DNA of 29,374 nt. Source: Clostridium sp. GTDB taxonomy: Bacteria; Bacillota; Clostridia; Clostridiales; Clostridiaceae. The stretch covers positions 1 through 29,374 of the forward strand of contig JAHAIU010000018.1 in assembly GCA_018372555.1 (NCBI GenBank), written 5' to 3'. A model generated the notes under the pieces. That model did no database searches, had not been told where the DNA came from, and saw only the letters and a program-made list of their open reading frames with translations. Position 1 is the stretch's first letter. Each line of letters begins with the position of its first letter. A program made the translations under genes and the position numbers. Shown here piece by piece: positions 1 to 8,448 of the stretch.

Positions 1-28
1 TTTAAATCAAAAAAATGCACAAATAAAA

Positions 29-88
29 ATCCACCTAAGAATTTTATAATATTCTTAGGTGGATTAGATAAGAAAAAGTCTTATCTAA
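29..88. repeat. Two back-to-back hairpins at left edge
   Basis: Two perfect inverted repeats lie in tandem. Arms 29-42 and 51-64 carry the ATCCACCTAAGAAT stem, and arms 64-73 and 79-88 carry TTAGATAAGA. Neither has a long U-run directly after it on the plus strand. They could be the tail of a gene outside the window or a structured transcript end. No protein-coding gene overlaps them. Confidence 0.55.
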
Positions 89-135
89 ATGACATTGGGA
101 GAAATCCATCTTTTTTTTGCTACAACATTTTTTCA

Positions 136-155
136 GGGGGCAAAGGGGGCATAGC
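136..155 (-). repeat. GC-rich inverted repeat, left copy
   Basis: The reverse complement of this segment matches 1613-1632 at 18 of 20 positions (GCTATGCCCCC, then GCCCCC after a variable 3-base spacer). The two inverted copies bracket the small-protein/retropepsin pair. Such GC-rich blocks stand out strongly from the local A/T background. Confidence 0.6.
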
Positions 156-336
156 AAAAGTACTCTTTTTTCTAATCTGCATGGAAGAGAATCATAAATA
201 TATTATTCAATAAAAAGTAATTTAACTTCAATACATATTGGAAAATAAGTATAATTTTTTAAAATTTAAAATCTTAGAATAAAAAATAGAACAATTTAAT
301 AGTTGAAGTGAGTTGTAATTTAATAATGGAACTAAC

Positions 337-360
337 GGGGGAGAAAGAGGGGGAAAGGGG
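337..360 (+). other. 24-base all-purine G-rich tract
   Basis: A run of 24 purines with G-runs of 5, 5 and 4 sits in otherwise nearly pure A/T sequence. It has three G-runs, one short of a classical intramolecular G-quadruplex. Function unknown. Confidence 0.6.
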
Positions 361-502
361 TTATAATATATAATAAAATTTATAAGTTTAATTAAAAAAT
401 AATTCTATTTTATAAATAATATAAAAAACAATTATATAAAAATAAAATTAAATTAATATTAAGTTATTACTTATAAGATTAATATAAGTAAATTAAATAA
501 AA

Positions 503-552
503 TATTCAATATATAGTATTTGCTATTAATATGCAACGCTATATATTGAATA
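503..552. repeat. 14-bp perfect inverted repeat, cruciform-like
   Basis: Arms 503-516 (TATTCAATATATAG) and 539-552 are exact reverse complements with a 22-nt loop. Inside the loop, TTGC (520-523) can pair with GCAA (532-535). The repeat lies in the AT-rich leader ahead of the first genes and could be a replication or protein-binding site. Confidence 0.6.
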
Positions 553-779
553 ATAAAAATTTATTTCAAGAAGATAACTAATTGTATATATCCTATTTAA
601 TAATATATATTCCAATATAATATTAAAAAATTTGAATTTATTTATCAATATCAATACTATTTCAATTATTATGCAATTTAAGTTTATATCTGCAATGATT
701 AAATAAATTAGAAATAAAAGTTTACATAGTCTAATATGTTATAATATGATTACCAAAAAGAAAAGAGGTGCTATACCTA

Positions 780-1024
780 TGAAATGGAGCGAAGTAAAGA
801 GTTTATATCCAAATCAATTTATTAAATTTGAAATTGTGGAAAGTCATGAAGATGATAAGTATAAATATGTTGATGATATTGCAGTAATAAAGGTAATCAA
901 AGATGGTCATGAAGCAATGAAAGAATTTGCAAAATGCAAAAATGGTCAGCTTGTATATAGTACTGCTAATGAAAATGTTGTAATAGAAAAAGTAAAAAAT
1001 ATTGGAATAAGAAGGAGTATATAG
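780..1024 (+). CDS. Small conserved-type hypothetical protein
   Basis: This frame encodes an 81-residue acidic protein beginning MKWSEVKSLYPNQF. I prefer the ATG at 780 to the in-frame ATG at 746 because AGAGGTG at 764-770 is correctly spaced only for 780. The TAG stop overlaps the GTG of the next gene by one base, so the two are translationally coupled. I recall small proteins of this kind occurring beside retropepsin-like genes in Firmicutes, but no biochemical function can be read from the sequence. No membrane segment or catalytic motif is visible. Confidence 0.75.
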
Positions 1025-1415
1025 TGAATGTAAAATTACAATTAAAAAGTGGATTGCTATATACTTCTATTGAAATTGAACATGAAGGAAAAAATATAGT
1101 TGTAAATGATGTTATTGTAGATACAGGTGCATTTCATACAATAATATCATCTGATTTTTTAGAAGAACTACAGGAAGAATTTACAAATGAAGATATGTTG
1201 ATTGAAGCATATGGCTATGGAGGAGCTTCGAGTTATGCTGTAAGAAAAAGAATTGACACTATTTCATGTGGAGATATTAGATTAAATGATTTCAGAATAG
1301 ATTTTGGACAGATAGATCCAGACGAAAAAGTTAATGGATTATTAGGACTGGACTTTTTAGAGAAGCAGGAATTGTTTTAGACATAGCCGATTTAAAGATG
1401 TATAGAAAAAAATAA
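1024..1415 (+). pseudogene. Retropepsin-like aspartic protease, frameshifted tail
   Basis: The frame starts at GTG 1024, six bases after AAGGAG, and is open to 1380 (118 codons). It carries the aspartic-protease signature VDTGA near residues 36-40 and the typical late VNGLLGLDFL block, as in single-domain retropepsin-like proteins. The frame then stops early. If one base is restored near 1363-1365, the next frame continues AGIVLDIADLKMYRKK to TAA at 1413-1415, exactly the hydrophobic tail such proteins normally have. I therefore call a one-base deletion near the C-terminus. The shortened product still has the DTG motif and may fold poorly or not at all. It is coupled to the upstream small gene. 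Confidence 0.7.
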
Positions 1416-1431
1416 TATTTTATTAAATTGT

Positions 1432-1478
1432 AAAACAGCACATAAGCTAAATTAAAAAGCATTATGTGCTGTTTTATA
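1432..1478 (+). terminator. Intrinsic terminator after retropepsin gene
   Basis: A 14-bp perfect stem (AAAACAGCACATAA at 1432-1445 with 1462-1475) begins 17 bases after the restored stop at 1415. Its right arm ends in a U-run. Confidence 0.75.
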
Positions 1479-1788
1479 TTGTCATTAATTTTTTTGGGGG
1501 AATTATACATTTTCAAGCAAAAATTAATTTATGATATATTTTGTATTTATTATGAGTTAATAATTGTTATTTTTGTTGATTTCAAACATCGAGCTAGAAA
1601 AAAAGTGTGTTGGCTATGCCCCCAATGCCCCCAAAATGCAATTCATCGTAAAATGATTTTGCTTGTATTAGTGATAGAAAAGTTTCCTTATTTGATTGAA
1701 AATACAAGGTTATTGATTAAATAGAAAAAATAATAATGGTATAATGTTATAAATAAAAACATTATAGATTAATTCAGAGGTAATATAT
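1479..1788. other. Intergenic stretch without a gene
   Basis: No convincing gene is present; a frame open from 1464 to 1724 lacks a ribosome site and reads as low-complexity sequence. The stretch holds the GC-rich inverted repeat at 1613-1632 and a TATAAT at 1740-1745 that could be the -10 of the next gene. Confidence 0.5.
1613..1632 (+). repeat. GC-rich inverted repeat, right copy
   Basis: This is the partner of 136-155, in opposite orientation, with 18 of 20 matches. Related GCCCCC/GGGGGCA words recur at 7854-7861 and 27003-27010, so the motif may be a scattered remnant of one element family. Confidence 0.6.
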
Positions 1789-3375
1789 ATGGAATTATTA
1801 AAAGATGAATTAAAACGTAGAATTGAAAGAATCATATGTGGAGAATTGGTTAGTAAAGTTTGTAATAGCAGCAGCAATAATGGCATGGAAGTTGTAGAAA
1901 AATGGGGATGTATGCCTGGTTCAGATGGGTATAAAGAAGCAGAAAGAATATTTGGTAAAAAATACAAATTAATTGAATTTTCACAGTTAAAAAAGGAAAT
2001 ATTAATTACTTGGTATAATGAATTTCTATATCAAGAGAGAATAAAAGCTAAAAAAGAGTATTCTATAGAATTTAATGATAATACAAAGTTGTATAATTCT
2101 GTAAAAAATAATGTGATAAATGAAAATGTTGATAGAAAATTAACTGGTGTACATTCAGACTTTATTGATAATTTTAATGAAAATGCATCAATAATAGAAG
2201 ATATAGAAAGATTATTTAGTATAGTTGAAGAATCTGCTGAAAACAAAATTAATAAGCCAATAGGTTTGAATGATGTGGATAAAGCAATATTTGGATTTGA
2301 TGAGATTAATAATAAAAAAAATAGATTATTAGATAGTAAAATAGAAGCGATTCAAGAATTAATTAGTAAGATTAATAAAAATAACAATAGCATATCGAAT
2401 AAAAGAAATAATGTTTATGAAAATTATATTGTTAATGAAGTAATACAAAGAAGAGTATATTTATATGATATTCTAGAATATATTGCAAAGAATGAAGATT
2501 ATTATTATAATGTATTTTTTAAAATGACCCATAATACTGTCTCATCAAATAAGTTTGAGAATGATGAAATAAATTCAGAGCTAGAAAAAATACTTGAAAG
2601 ATATTTGCTAGAAAGAGAAGTCAATCTTAAAAGAAAGGAAGAAGGTGAAGGTAGAAATAAAACATCAAAGAGTATATTAGAAAAAGCATTTAATGATGAG
2701 CTTAAAGGGATTAAGTCAAAATGTGCATATTTAAGTGATAACTATGTTGCTTTTGAAGTTATGTATGAGGAATGTAAACAAGATAATATTTGTGATGAAA
2801 TAATTCAATATTATAATGTAGAACGTAGATACAACTTGAGATTATATAAAGAAATAATATATGACATAATAAATTATAAAGGAATGAAAAAGTACCATTA
2901 TGAAGAATTAATAAGAAGAGTTGCTAAAGTAACTATTTTAGATAATTGTATGTATAGGCATTTATACATAAAAGAAATTTTGAAAAATCTTGCATTTGAA
3001 ATAGAACAAGGAAAAGATAATTATTATAATAATTTAATAAATGAATTAGAGGATATAATCGGTTTAAAAATTAGTATAGTAAAAGATATGCTAGATACAG
3101 AAACTTTGAGTCATAAAAAAATATGTACAGAAGAATTAAAAGAAGATTTGAAAGAAGCTATAATTAAAATTCTAAATATAAAGAAAGAAGACTTAGAAGA
3201 TTTAAGAAATATTGATTTATTAGAAGGATTTAAAATAGAAAATAAAGAAAAAACAGAAAATATTAATATTGAAAATGACAAAGAAATAAGTAAAGATATA
3301 TTTAATACATTATATAAATTATTAGAATACACTAAAGAAAATTTCAAAGAAGGATATGAATATATAAATTTATAA
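1789..3375 (+). CDS. Large charged protein of unknown function
   Basis: This is an intact 528-codon gene with AGAGG eight bases before its ATG. I do not recognise the family. The product is soluble, rich in Lys, Glu, Asn and Ile, without signal peptide or membrane segments. It has many heptad-like stretches suggesting long alpha-helices, notably around residues 185-240 and 430-500. No Walker, nuclease, helicase or HTH motif is evident. It lies between the retropepsin pair and the replication genes. It is the only long intact frame in the left 5 kb, where most neighbours are broken, which hints at continued selection or recent arrival. An element-specific replication, segregation or anti-host role is possible but unproven. 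Confidence 0.8.
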   Translation: MELLKDELKRRIERIICGELVSKVCNSSSNNGMEVVEKWGCMPGSDGYKEAERIFGKKYKLIEFSQLKKEILITWYNEFLYQERIKAKKEYSIEFNDNTKLYNSVKNNVINENVDRKLTGVHSDFIDNFNENASIIEDIERLFSIVEESAENKINKPIGLNDVDKAIFGFDEINNKKNRLLDSKIEAIQELISKINKNNNSISNKRNNVYENYIVNEVIQRRVYLYDILEYIAKNEDYYYNVFFKMTHNTVSSNKFENDEINSELEKILERYLLEREVNLKRKEEGEGRNKTSKSILEKAFNDELKGIKSKCAYLSDNYVAFEVMYEECKQDNICDEIIQYYNVERRYNLRLYKEIIYDIINYKGMKKYHYEELIRRVAKVTILDNCMYRHLYIKEILKNLAFEIEQGKDNYYNNLINELEDIIGLKISIVKDMLDTETLSHKKICTEELKEDLKEAIIKILNIKKEDLEDLRNIDLLEGFKIENKEKTENINIENDKEISKDIFNTLYKLLEYTKENFKEGYEYINL

Positions 3376-3444
3376 TTAATAGGTAAATATGTAGTTCTGA
3401 TGAATAGAATTACATATTTATTTTTTTTACCAAGAATACATTAA

Positions 3445-3590
3445 ATGGAATATTTTCCATATTATTTTGAACATTCCCAAATAAGAAATGATGGTAATTT
3501 TGAAAATTGTTATTATATAGGTGTAGGAAAGATCTAATTAAAGAATTTCAATTTGAAAAAGTTGAATATATAGGAGGTGAAGAAAAATGA
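3445..3590 (+). pseudogene. Small gene with a one-base frameshift
   Basis: An ATG at 3445 opens MEYFPYYFEHSQ and runs 30 codons to TAA at 3535-3537. Adding one A in the AAA run near 3528-3530 (GGAAAGATC to GGAAAAGATC) joins it to a second frame, DLIKEFQFEKVEY, ending at TGA 3588-3590. That TGA overlaps the ATG of the polymerase gene as ATGA, the classic coupled-gene layout, which supports this being a real 49-codon gene with a lesion. Product unknown. No good ribosome site is seen at 3445, so the true start may lie elsewhere. Confidence 0.45.
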
Positions 3591-4720
3591 GAATTAATAG
3601 CATAATTGATTCATTGGAAATGAATGGAATTAAGTTTGATTACAAAGCTTTCAATGAGAATATTGTAAAGAAAAAAGAGCATGAACAAGCTATTTTAGCT
3701 GATAAGATTAAATCAAAATTAGGAGTACAAGGAAAGAATTTGAATTTAGATGAGACAACAGAAGTCATACAAGCTTTATATAATAACAATATCTATCCAG
3801 AGTCTTTATCCTTTGAGTATTTATCTAAGCATAAGACTGAAAATGAGATTTACAAACTTCTTTTGCAATATAAAGAAAACAATCAGTTCTTACACCTATA
3901 CAGAGATAAGCTAAAGAGTCAAATCGGCTCAGATGGTAGGCTTCATGCAAATTGAAAGATTGATGGAGCTAAGACTGGCAGAATTACTTGTTCAAATCCA
4001 AATTTGCAAGGATTTCCTAATGGAATTAAGGAATTCTTCATTCCAGAAGAAGGTAATGTATTTGTAATCTGCGACTACAATCAAATAGAGCTTAGAGTGT
4101 TAGCAGAATTAGCTGGAGAAAAAAATATGATTAAAGCCTTTGAAGAAGGGAAAGACATTCATTGTGAAACAGCTGCATTGATTTTGCAAAAAAATAAAAA
4201 CTTAATAGATAATGCTGAAAGAAAACTAGGGAAAAAGGTTAATTTTTCTATGATCTATGGTGTATCTACATATGGATTAACTAAAATTCTTAATAAAGAA
4301 GGAATTTCAGTAACACAATCGCAAGCTGATTATATTAGGACTTTATTTTATAGAAGCTATCCTAATATATTTAAACTTCATAATATTCTTTTAACAGCTG
4401 ATGTGATTAAAAGTATTGGAGGAAGATGTTGGGATTATATACCCAAAGGTGATGTAAAGAGACTGAATCTTCCAATACAAGCAAGTGCAGCAGAAGGTTT
4501 TAAGGAAGCATTAGCTTTGTTAGTAGAATCTTTAACAGAATACCCAGAATGGAGCCTTGTAAACGTTATACATGATGAGATTTTATTGGAAGTTCCTATT
4601 GATGAAGCCGAAAAAGCTAAAGAAATATTACAAAAAAGCATGATACAAGGAATGAAAACTATTTTAAAAATAGTGCCAGTTATTGTTGATATAAAAATAC
4701 AAGATAATTGGAAAAAGTAA
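3587..4720 (+). pseudogene. polA: Family A DNA polymerase, nonsense mutation
   Basis: The frame begins at ATG 3587 after an excellent AGGAGGTG (3572-3579) and would encode about 377 residues, only the thumb-fingers-palm part of a DNA polymerase I-type enzyme; no exonuclease domain precedes it. It is cut by TGA at 3953-3955 in LHAN-stop-KIDGAKTGR, where homologues normally have Trp, so a TGG to TGA change is likely. After the stop the same frame continues with the template-binding PNLQ motif, motif A (CDYNQIELR, about 4072-4098), motif B (RKLGKKVNFSMIYG, about 4219-4260) and motif C (VIHDEI, about 4567-4584). The enzyme would copy the element's DNA. As written, no full-length product is made unless the stop is suppressed. 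A TTG at 4004 gives an open frame but lies inside PNLQGFP and is not a sensible start. Confidence 0.85.
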
Positions 4721-4748
4721 TTTGTAAATTAAGAGGAGGCATTTTGCT

Positions 4749-5306
4749 ATGGAAAATGAATTAGGAAAAGATTTAATTAAGGATTTAAATTCGGACATTG
4801 CTAAAAATGAAAATACAATTAATGAACCCCAAGGAAATTATTTAAATGAAATTTTGCAATCAGATAATAGATTGAATTTTAATGCGTATCCAGAAGATTT
4901 GACTTTTAGTATTGTAAGACAAGCTAGGATACCAGAAGGAAGATATTCATTTATTTTAAGAAGTGTGTATCGACAAAATAATCAAACTACGAAATATGGT
5001 TTAAAAAATCAAATAGTTTGGAATTATGAAATAAGTGATCAAGAAGGAAATAAGTTTTCAATAATTGATAGAAATAATATCTCTGCTAGTTCTAAGTCAA
5101 AGTTTAGAAAGAATTTAAAAAGTTATTGTGAAGCTTTAAATCTTACTGAAATAAACCTAAATAATTTAATTGGTATTAAGGGAACTTTAACAGTTAAGCA
5201 CAATATTGATGATGATGGGAACACTTATGAGAATGTTGAGGAAATACAACCTACAGATGAATTTGAAAAAGTACTTGATGATAACTCAGACGAATTTGAT
5301 TTATAG
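4749..5306 (+). CDS. Phage-type ssDNA-binding-like protein
   Basis: This is an intact 185-residue protein with GAGGAGG nine bases before the ATG. A low-complexity N-terminus of about 45 residues is followed by a compact domain with the pattern IPEGRYSFILRSV, then KYGLKNQIVWNYEI and NNLIGIKGTLTV. This resembles the small OB-fold-like proteins found between polymerase and helicase genes in Firmicute phages. The C-terminus ends in the acidic tail DDNSDEFDL, as in single-stranded DNA-binding proteins, where the tail recruits partners. Position between polymerase and primase/helicase supports a replication role. The exact family (DUF669-like or other) is not settled from sequence alone. Confidence 0.6.
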   Translation: MENELGKDLIKDLNSDIAKNENTINEPQGNYLNEILQSDNRLNFNAYPEDLTFSIVRQARIPEGRYSFILRSVYRQNNQTTKYGLKNQIVWNYEISDQEGNKFSIIDRNNISASSKSKFRKNLKSYCEALNLTEINLNNLIGIKGTLTVKHNIDDDGNTYENVEEIQPTDEFEKVLDDNSDEFDL

Positions 5307-5320
5307 AAATAATGTTGTTG

Positions 5321-5341
5321 GTGATACCTGTTTGGTATCAC
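5321..5341 (+). promoter_or_regulatory. Hairpin just upstream of primase ribosome site
   Basis: Arms GTGATACC (5321-5328) and GGTATCAC (5334-5341) form a perfect 8-bp stem with a 5-nt loop, ending 11 bases before AGGAGG at 5353-5358. With no U-run after it, a role in translation or mRNA stability is more likely than termination. Confidence 0.5.
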
Positions 5342-5365
5342 TGACAAACTACAGGAGGTTCTATC

Positions 5366-7061
5366 ATGAATAATAAAACAGAAATAATTAATGAAGATGA
5401 CTATTTGAAAGAATATCATCTAAAGAGACTCCGCTTTATTCCAAAAGAATATGCAAACCTTAATGAGATTAGTAATGGAATAGGTAATGAAAACAATCTT
5501 AAAAAATTAACTGCTGGATGTATTTTACTTAATAATGGTGATTATATATTTTATTTGTTTATGAATAAAGTGAGTTCTTTAGATATAGCTAAGACTAATT
5601 CTTTGTATGAAAACATTAAGAAACATGTAACAGAAGATGATTTAAAAGCGTCAAAAGATTTAAAAAAAGAATTAGAAAACACAATTATTGTAAATAATAT
5701 GGCAGATAGAGGTTTCTTTTATAAAGGTAGAAAAACTATATTTGATCCCAATACATTTTCAAATCATTTTTTAAGAAGAGTTGATTTAATAGCACTAAAT
5801 GATGATGAAATGGCTATTTACAATAGGCATGGTTATTACACTAGAGTTAATATAGAAAGCTTAATATTAGCTAAACTAACTCATAAAATTATGAATGAAC
5901 CTAAAGAACTTTGGAATAGCTTTAATGAAAAAGAAGGATTACGAGCAGTTCAAAGAGCAACTAAATTGGTTAAAAATTTAACAACCAATAGAAATCTTGT
6001 TAATCTAAAAAACGGTATGTTTAATTTAACAACATATGAGTTGAAAGAGCACAGTCCCTAAATATTTAAGTTTTATTCAAGTACCTTTTGAATATAATCA
6101 AAATGCTAAATGTGAACTATTTCTTAAGTATATTAATGACGTAATGGAAGGCGATAAAGAATTAATTAATGTCATTCAAGAAATTATGGGATATTGTTTA
6201 ACAGCTGAAACACGAGCAGAAAAAGCATTTTTCTTTTACGGTTCGGGTTCTAATGGGAAAAGTCTATTAGCTAAGATTATTACTGAATTGGTTGGAAAAG
6301 AAAATGTATCAGCTGAAAGTCTTAATGGAATGTCAAGGCAGTTTGGACTTCAATCTATAATAGATAAGATTGTCAACATTTCTTCAGAGAATGAACTTAA
6401 GGATGCTAAAGGAATTAATACTGAAAATCTTAAGGCAATAATTAGTGGAGATAATTTGACTATTGATATAAAGTACCAAGCTCCAATTGATTACGTTCCA
6501 ATATGTAAGTTAATATTTTTAGTTAATTCACTTCCAGATACAACAGATATAACTCATGGATATTTTAGAAAAATAATGATAATTCCATTTAACAAGAAGT
6601 TTGAAGGAGATGAAAAGGATGTTCATTTATTTGAGAAGATTAGAAAAGACGAAATGCCTGGTATTTTAAATTGGGCTATAGAAGGGTTAAAGAGATTAAG
6701 AAGCAATGATTATAAATTTACTGAATCATCAGCTATTAATAAGCTTTTAGAACGATATCAAGAAGAACAGAATCCTGTTATCAGATTTGTTGAAGATATG
6801 TTTGTAGTTGATGAAGAAAGTAAAATATCAAGAAAAGATATTATTAGTAAATATTATACATGGATAAGTCAACAAGGCATAGATGATAGAAACAGCAAGT
6901 CAAACCAAAAGTTTTGGAAGATGTTTCAAGCTGCTTTAGACAAGTTAAATATTCATGTTGAAGAGAAAAAGATTAAAGGCATAAGGCATTTTAAAGGAAT
7001 TAGGTTAAATTCAGATTTGGCAAGTGAATTATCAAAAGCTGAAATGGAGTTTGTCCTATAA
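5366..7061 (+). pseudogene. D5-type primase/helicase, frameshifted
   Basis: Reading from ATG 5366 (AGGAGG seven bases upstream), the first frame covers 231 codons and ends NLKNGMFNLTTYELKEHSP-stop at TAA 6059-6061. Shifting +1 at the CCC-TAA junction (using CCT at 6057) restores KYLSFIQVPFEYNQNAK and continues without a stop to 7061, giving about 565 residues in all. The second part has the SF3-type Walker A GSGSNGKS (about 6243-6266) and the conserved EIMGYCLTAETRAEKAFFFYG lead-in, as in phage/plasmid D5-family replicative helicases. The enzyme would open the element's origin and unwind DNA. The break is either a one-base insertion (CC to CCC) or, less likely, programmed +1 frameshifting. 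Homologues usually form one chain. Confidence 0.85.
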
Positions 7062-7112
7062 AGTGAAAGTCTGCATCTTTAAATGCAATACAGTGTCTTT
7101 GAATAAGATAGC

Positions 7113-7134
7113 CAGCGTTAAAATACTTTAACGC
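7113..7134 (+). repeat. Hairpin between primase and next gene
   Basis: Arms AGCGTTAAA (7113-7121) and TTTAACGCT (7126-7134) pair perfectly around a 4-nt loop. The short U-run is weak, so this is a possible terminator or 5' leader structure for the gene at 7181. Confidence 0.45.
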
Positions 7135-7180
7135 TTTACAATAATAAATATATATGATGGAAAAGAAAGGAAGAAGTGTT

Positions 7181-7765
7181 ATGTCAGTAAGCAAAGAATT
7201 TATAGAAAGAAGAAAAAATGAATTAGAAAGGGATGATAATATGGATTTCAGTATTATTGATGAGCAAGATAATAAAGAAGCTAATGACAGTGAAGAAATG
7301 AATGTTGCAGAAGATACTCAAGATGAAACATTCATAGATAATGTTAATGAAGAAGCAGAATCAGATATTGAAGAACTATTAAATAGTTCGAAACCAGTAT
7401 CAGCTAAGAATATAAAAAGAACACATTCTAGTGGTTCTGGTGTATTATCTGTAATTAATGCTAAAACTGGTATGAGAATTACTATTTCAAAGGAAGGTTA
7501 TGAACGTATAGGACAACCACAAACTGTACAATTGGCATTAACTGATGATGAATTGTTAATAGGAAAGACATTATCTAATAATTCTGATGAGTTTAATGTT
7601 AAGAACTATAAGAATAAAGGAATAATATACTCTTCTCCATTAGTTAAAGAAATTACAGAAACATTTAATTTGGATTATAGTAATAGAACATCTATTACTT
7701 TTGATAATCATAGATTTGTTAAAGGTGGTGATGATGAAGTAATTCTTGTAGTTAAATTAAAATAA
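7181..7765 (+). CDS. Element-borne protein of unknown function
   Basis: Starting at ATG 7181 (AAAGGA about nine bases upstream; the in-frame ATG at 7154 has no ribosome site) this encodes 194 residues. The first 70 or so residues are strongly acidic and probably disordered. A folded C-terminal domain from about residue 85 contains SGVLSVINAKTGMRITIS and later KNKGIIYSSPLVKEI. I recall similar two-part proteins next to phage or plasmid replication genes in Firmicutes but know no function. No catalytic motif is visible. It directly follows the primase/helicase and probably belongs to the same transcription unit. Confidence 0.7.
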   Translation: MSVSKEFIERRKNELERDDNMDFSIIDEQDNKEANDSEEMNVAEDTQDETFIDNVNEEAESDIEELLNSSKPVSAKNIKRTHSSGSGVLSVINAKTGMRITISKEGYERIGQPQTVQLALTDDELLIGKTLSNNSDEFNVKNYKNKGIIYSSPLVKEITETFNLDYSNRTSITFDNHRFVKGGDDEVILVVKLK

Positions 7766-7782
7766 CTAATTAAAAGAAAATT

Positions 7783-7822
7783 GATATAGAAATGTATCAC
7801 GCCAATAATACATTTCTATATC
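7783..7822. terminator. 15-bp perfect hairpin after 7181 gene
   Basis: Arms GATATAGAAATGTAT (7783-7797) and 7808-7822 are exact complements with a 10-nt loop. On the plus strand it is followed by A-rich rather than U-rich sequence, so it would terminate better on the minus strand; on the plus strand it may mainly stabilise the 3' end. Confidence 0.55.
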
Positions 7823-7933
7823 TCAAAAAATAATGTAAAAGGCATGCTACCCATGCCCCCTAGAAAATACATTGATACAAACATTATAGCAGTTTAATTT
7901 AATAAAATGCAAATTTGAAAGGATGCGATTGAT

Positions 7934-8374
7934 ATGTTAAAAAATGAAATTAATAATTTAGTTAATTTAGGAATTGATAAGGAAGAATTCATTAGAGATA
8001 GAGATAATATTGCTGTATATTCAAGGTATTTATCAGATTCATATACAAGATATGGATGGAATTATGGTATGACATTTGTAGGCTTTCAAGTAATAATACC
8101 TAATGAAAATATAGATTCCGAAAAAATAAAGTATATATGTAATATGTATAATAATGAAACAATAGAACGAGTTAAAAATGTTAGGCAAGTTAATGAAGAT
8201 GTTGAAATAACTATACATTTTACAGATTGTATAGATTGGAGCTATACAATTAGAGAACAAGAAGAACAATTATATCAGGTAAAAGAAGAAACTAAAAAGA
8301 TGTTAAAAAACTTTGACATAGAAAAGTTTACAATAATTGGATTGTTCTATTATGGAGCTAACTTCAATGATTAA
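7934..8374 (+). CDS. Hypothetical protein, 146 residues
   Basis: ATG 7934 has an AAAGGA upstream. The product is a soluble, acidic protein with an even mix of charged and aromatic residues (YTRYGWNYGMTF, DCIDWSYTI). I see no known motif. It lies between two hairpins and appears to be a single-gene unit in the mobile element. Function unknown; the intact frame and ribosome site are the only support. Confidence 0.65.
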   Translation: MLKNEINNLVNLGIDKEEFIRDRDNIAVYSRYLSDSYTRYGWNYGMTFVGFQVIIPNENIDSEKIKYICNMYNNETIERVKNVRQVNEDVEITIHFTDCIDWSYTIREQEEQLYQVKEETKKMLKNFDIEKFTIIGLFYYGANFND

Positions 8375-8390
8375 TTAATAGTATTGATGG

Positions 8391-8415
8391 CTAAGGGCAA
8401 AGAAAAAGCCCTTAG
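8391..8415 (+). terminator. Hairpin after 146-residue gene
   Basis: CTAAGGGC (8391-8398) and GCCCTTAG (8408-8415) form a GC-containing 8-bp stem 16 bases after the stop codon. There is no U-run after it, so termination strength is uncertain. Confidence 0.5.
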
Positions 8416-8448
8416 TCACAAATAAAAGTTAATTATATGGAGGTTCTT

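Larger units (their letters stand above)
89..779. other. AT-rich region without a gene
   Basis: I see no credible coding frame here. The stretch holds a G-rich block at 136-155, a pure purine tract at 337-360, and a large inverted repeat at 503-552. The rest is almost entirely A and T. A TATAAT-like hexamer at 740-745 may be the -10 element for the gene that follows, but no well-spaced -35 partner is visible. The composition would suit a replication origin or an element end, but nothing proves this. Confidence 0.5.

Noticed and set aside
337..360. Intramolecular G-quadruplex
   Set aside because: Only three G-runs of three or more are close together; a fourth is lacking, so the motif is incomplete.
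1464..1724. 86-codon open frame
   Set aside because: It starts inside the terminator hairpin, has no ribosome site and reads as random A/T sequence.
3953..3955. Recoded TGA (alternative genetic code) in the polymerase
   Set aside because: Intact neighbouring genes use TGG for Trp, and other phage genes here have ordinary frameshifts, so mutation is simpler.
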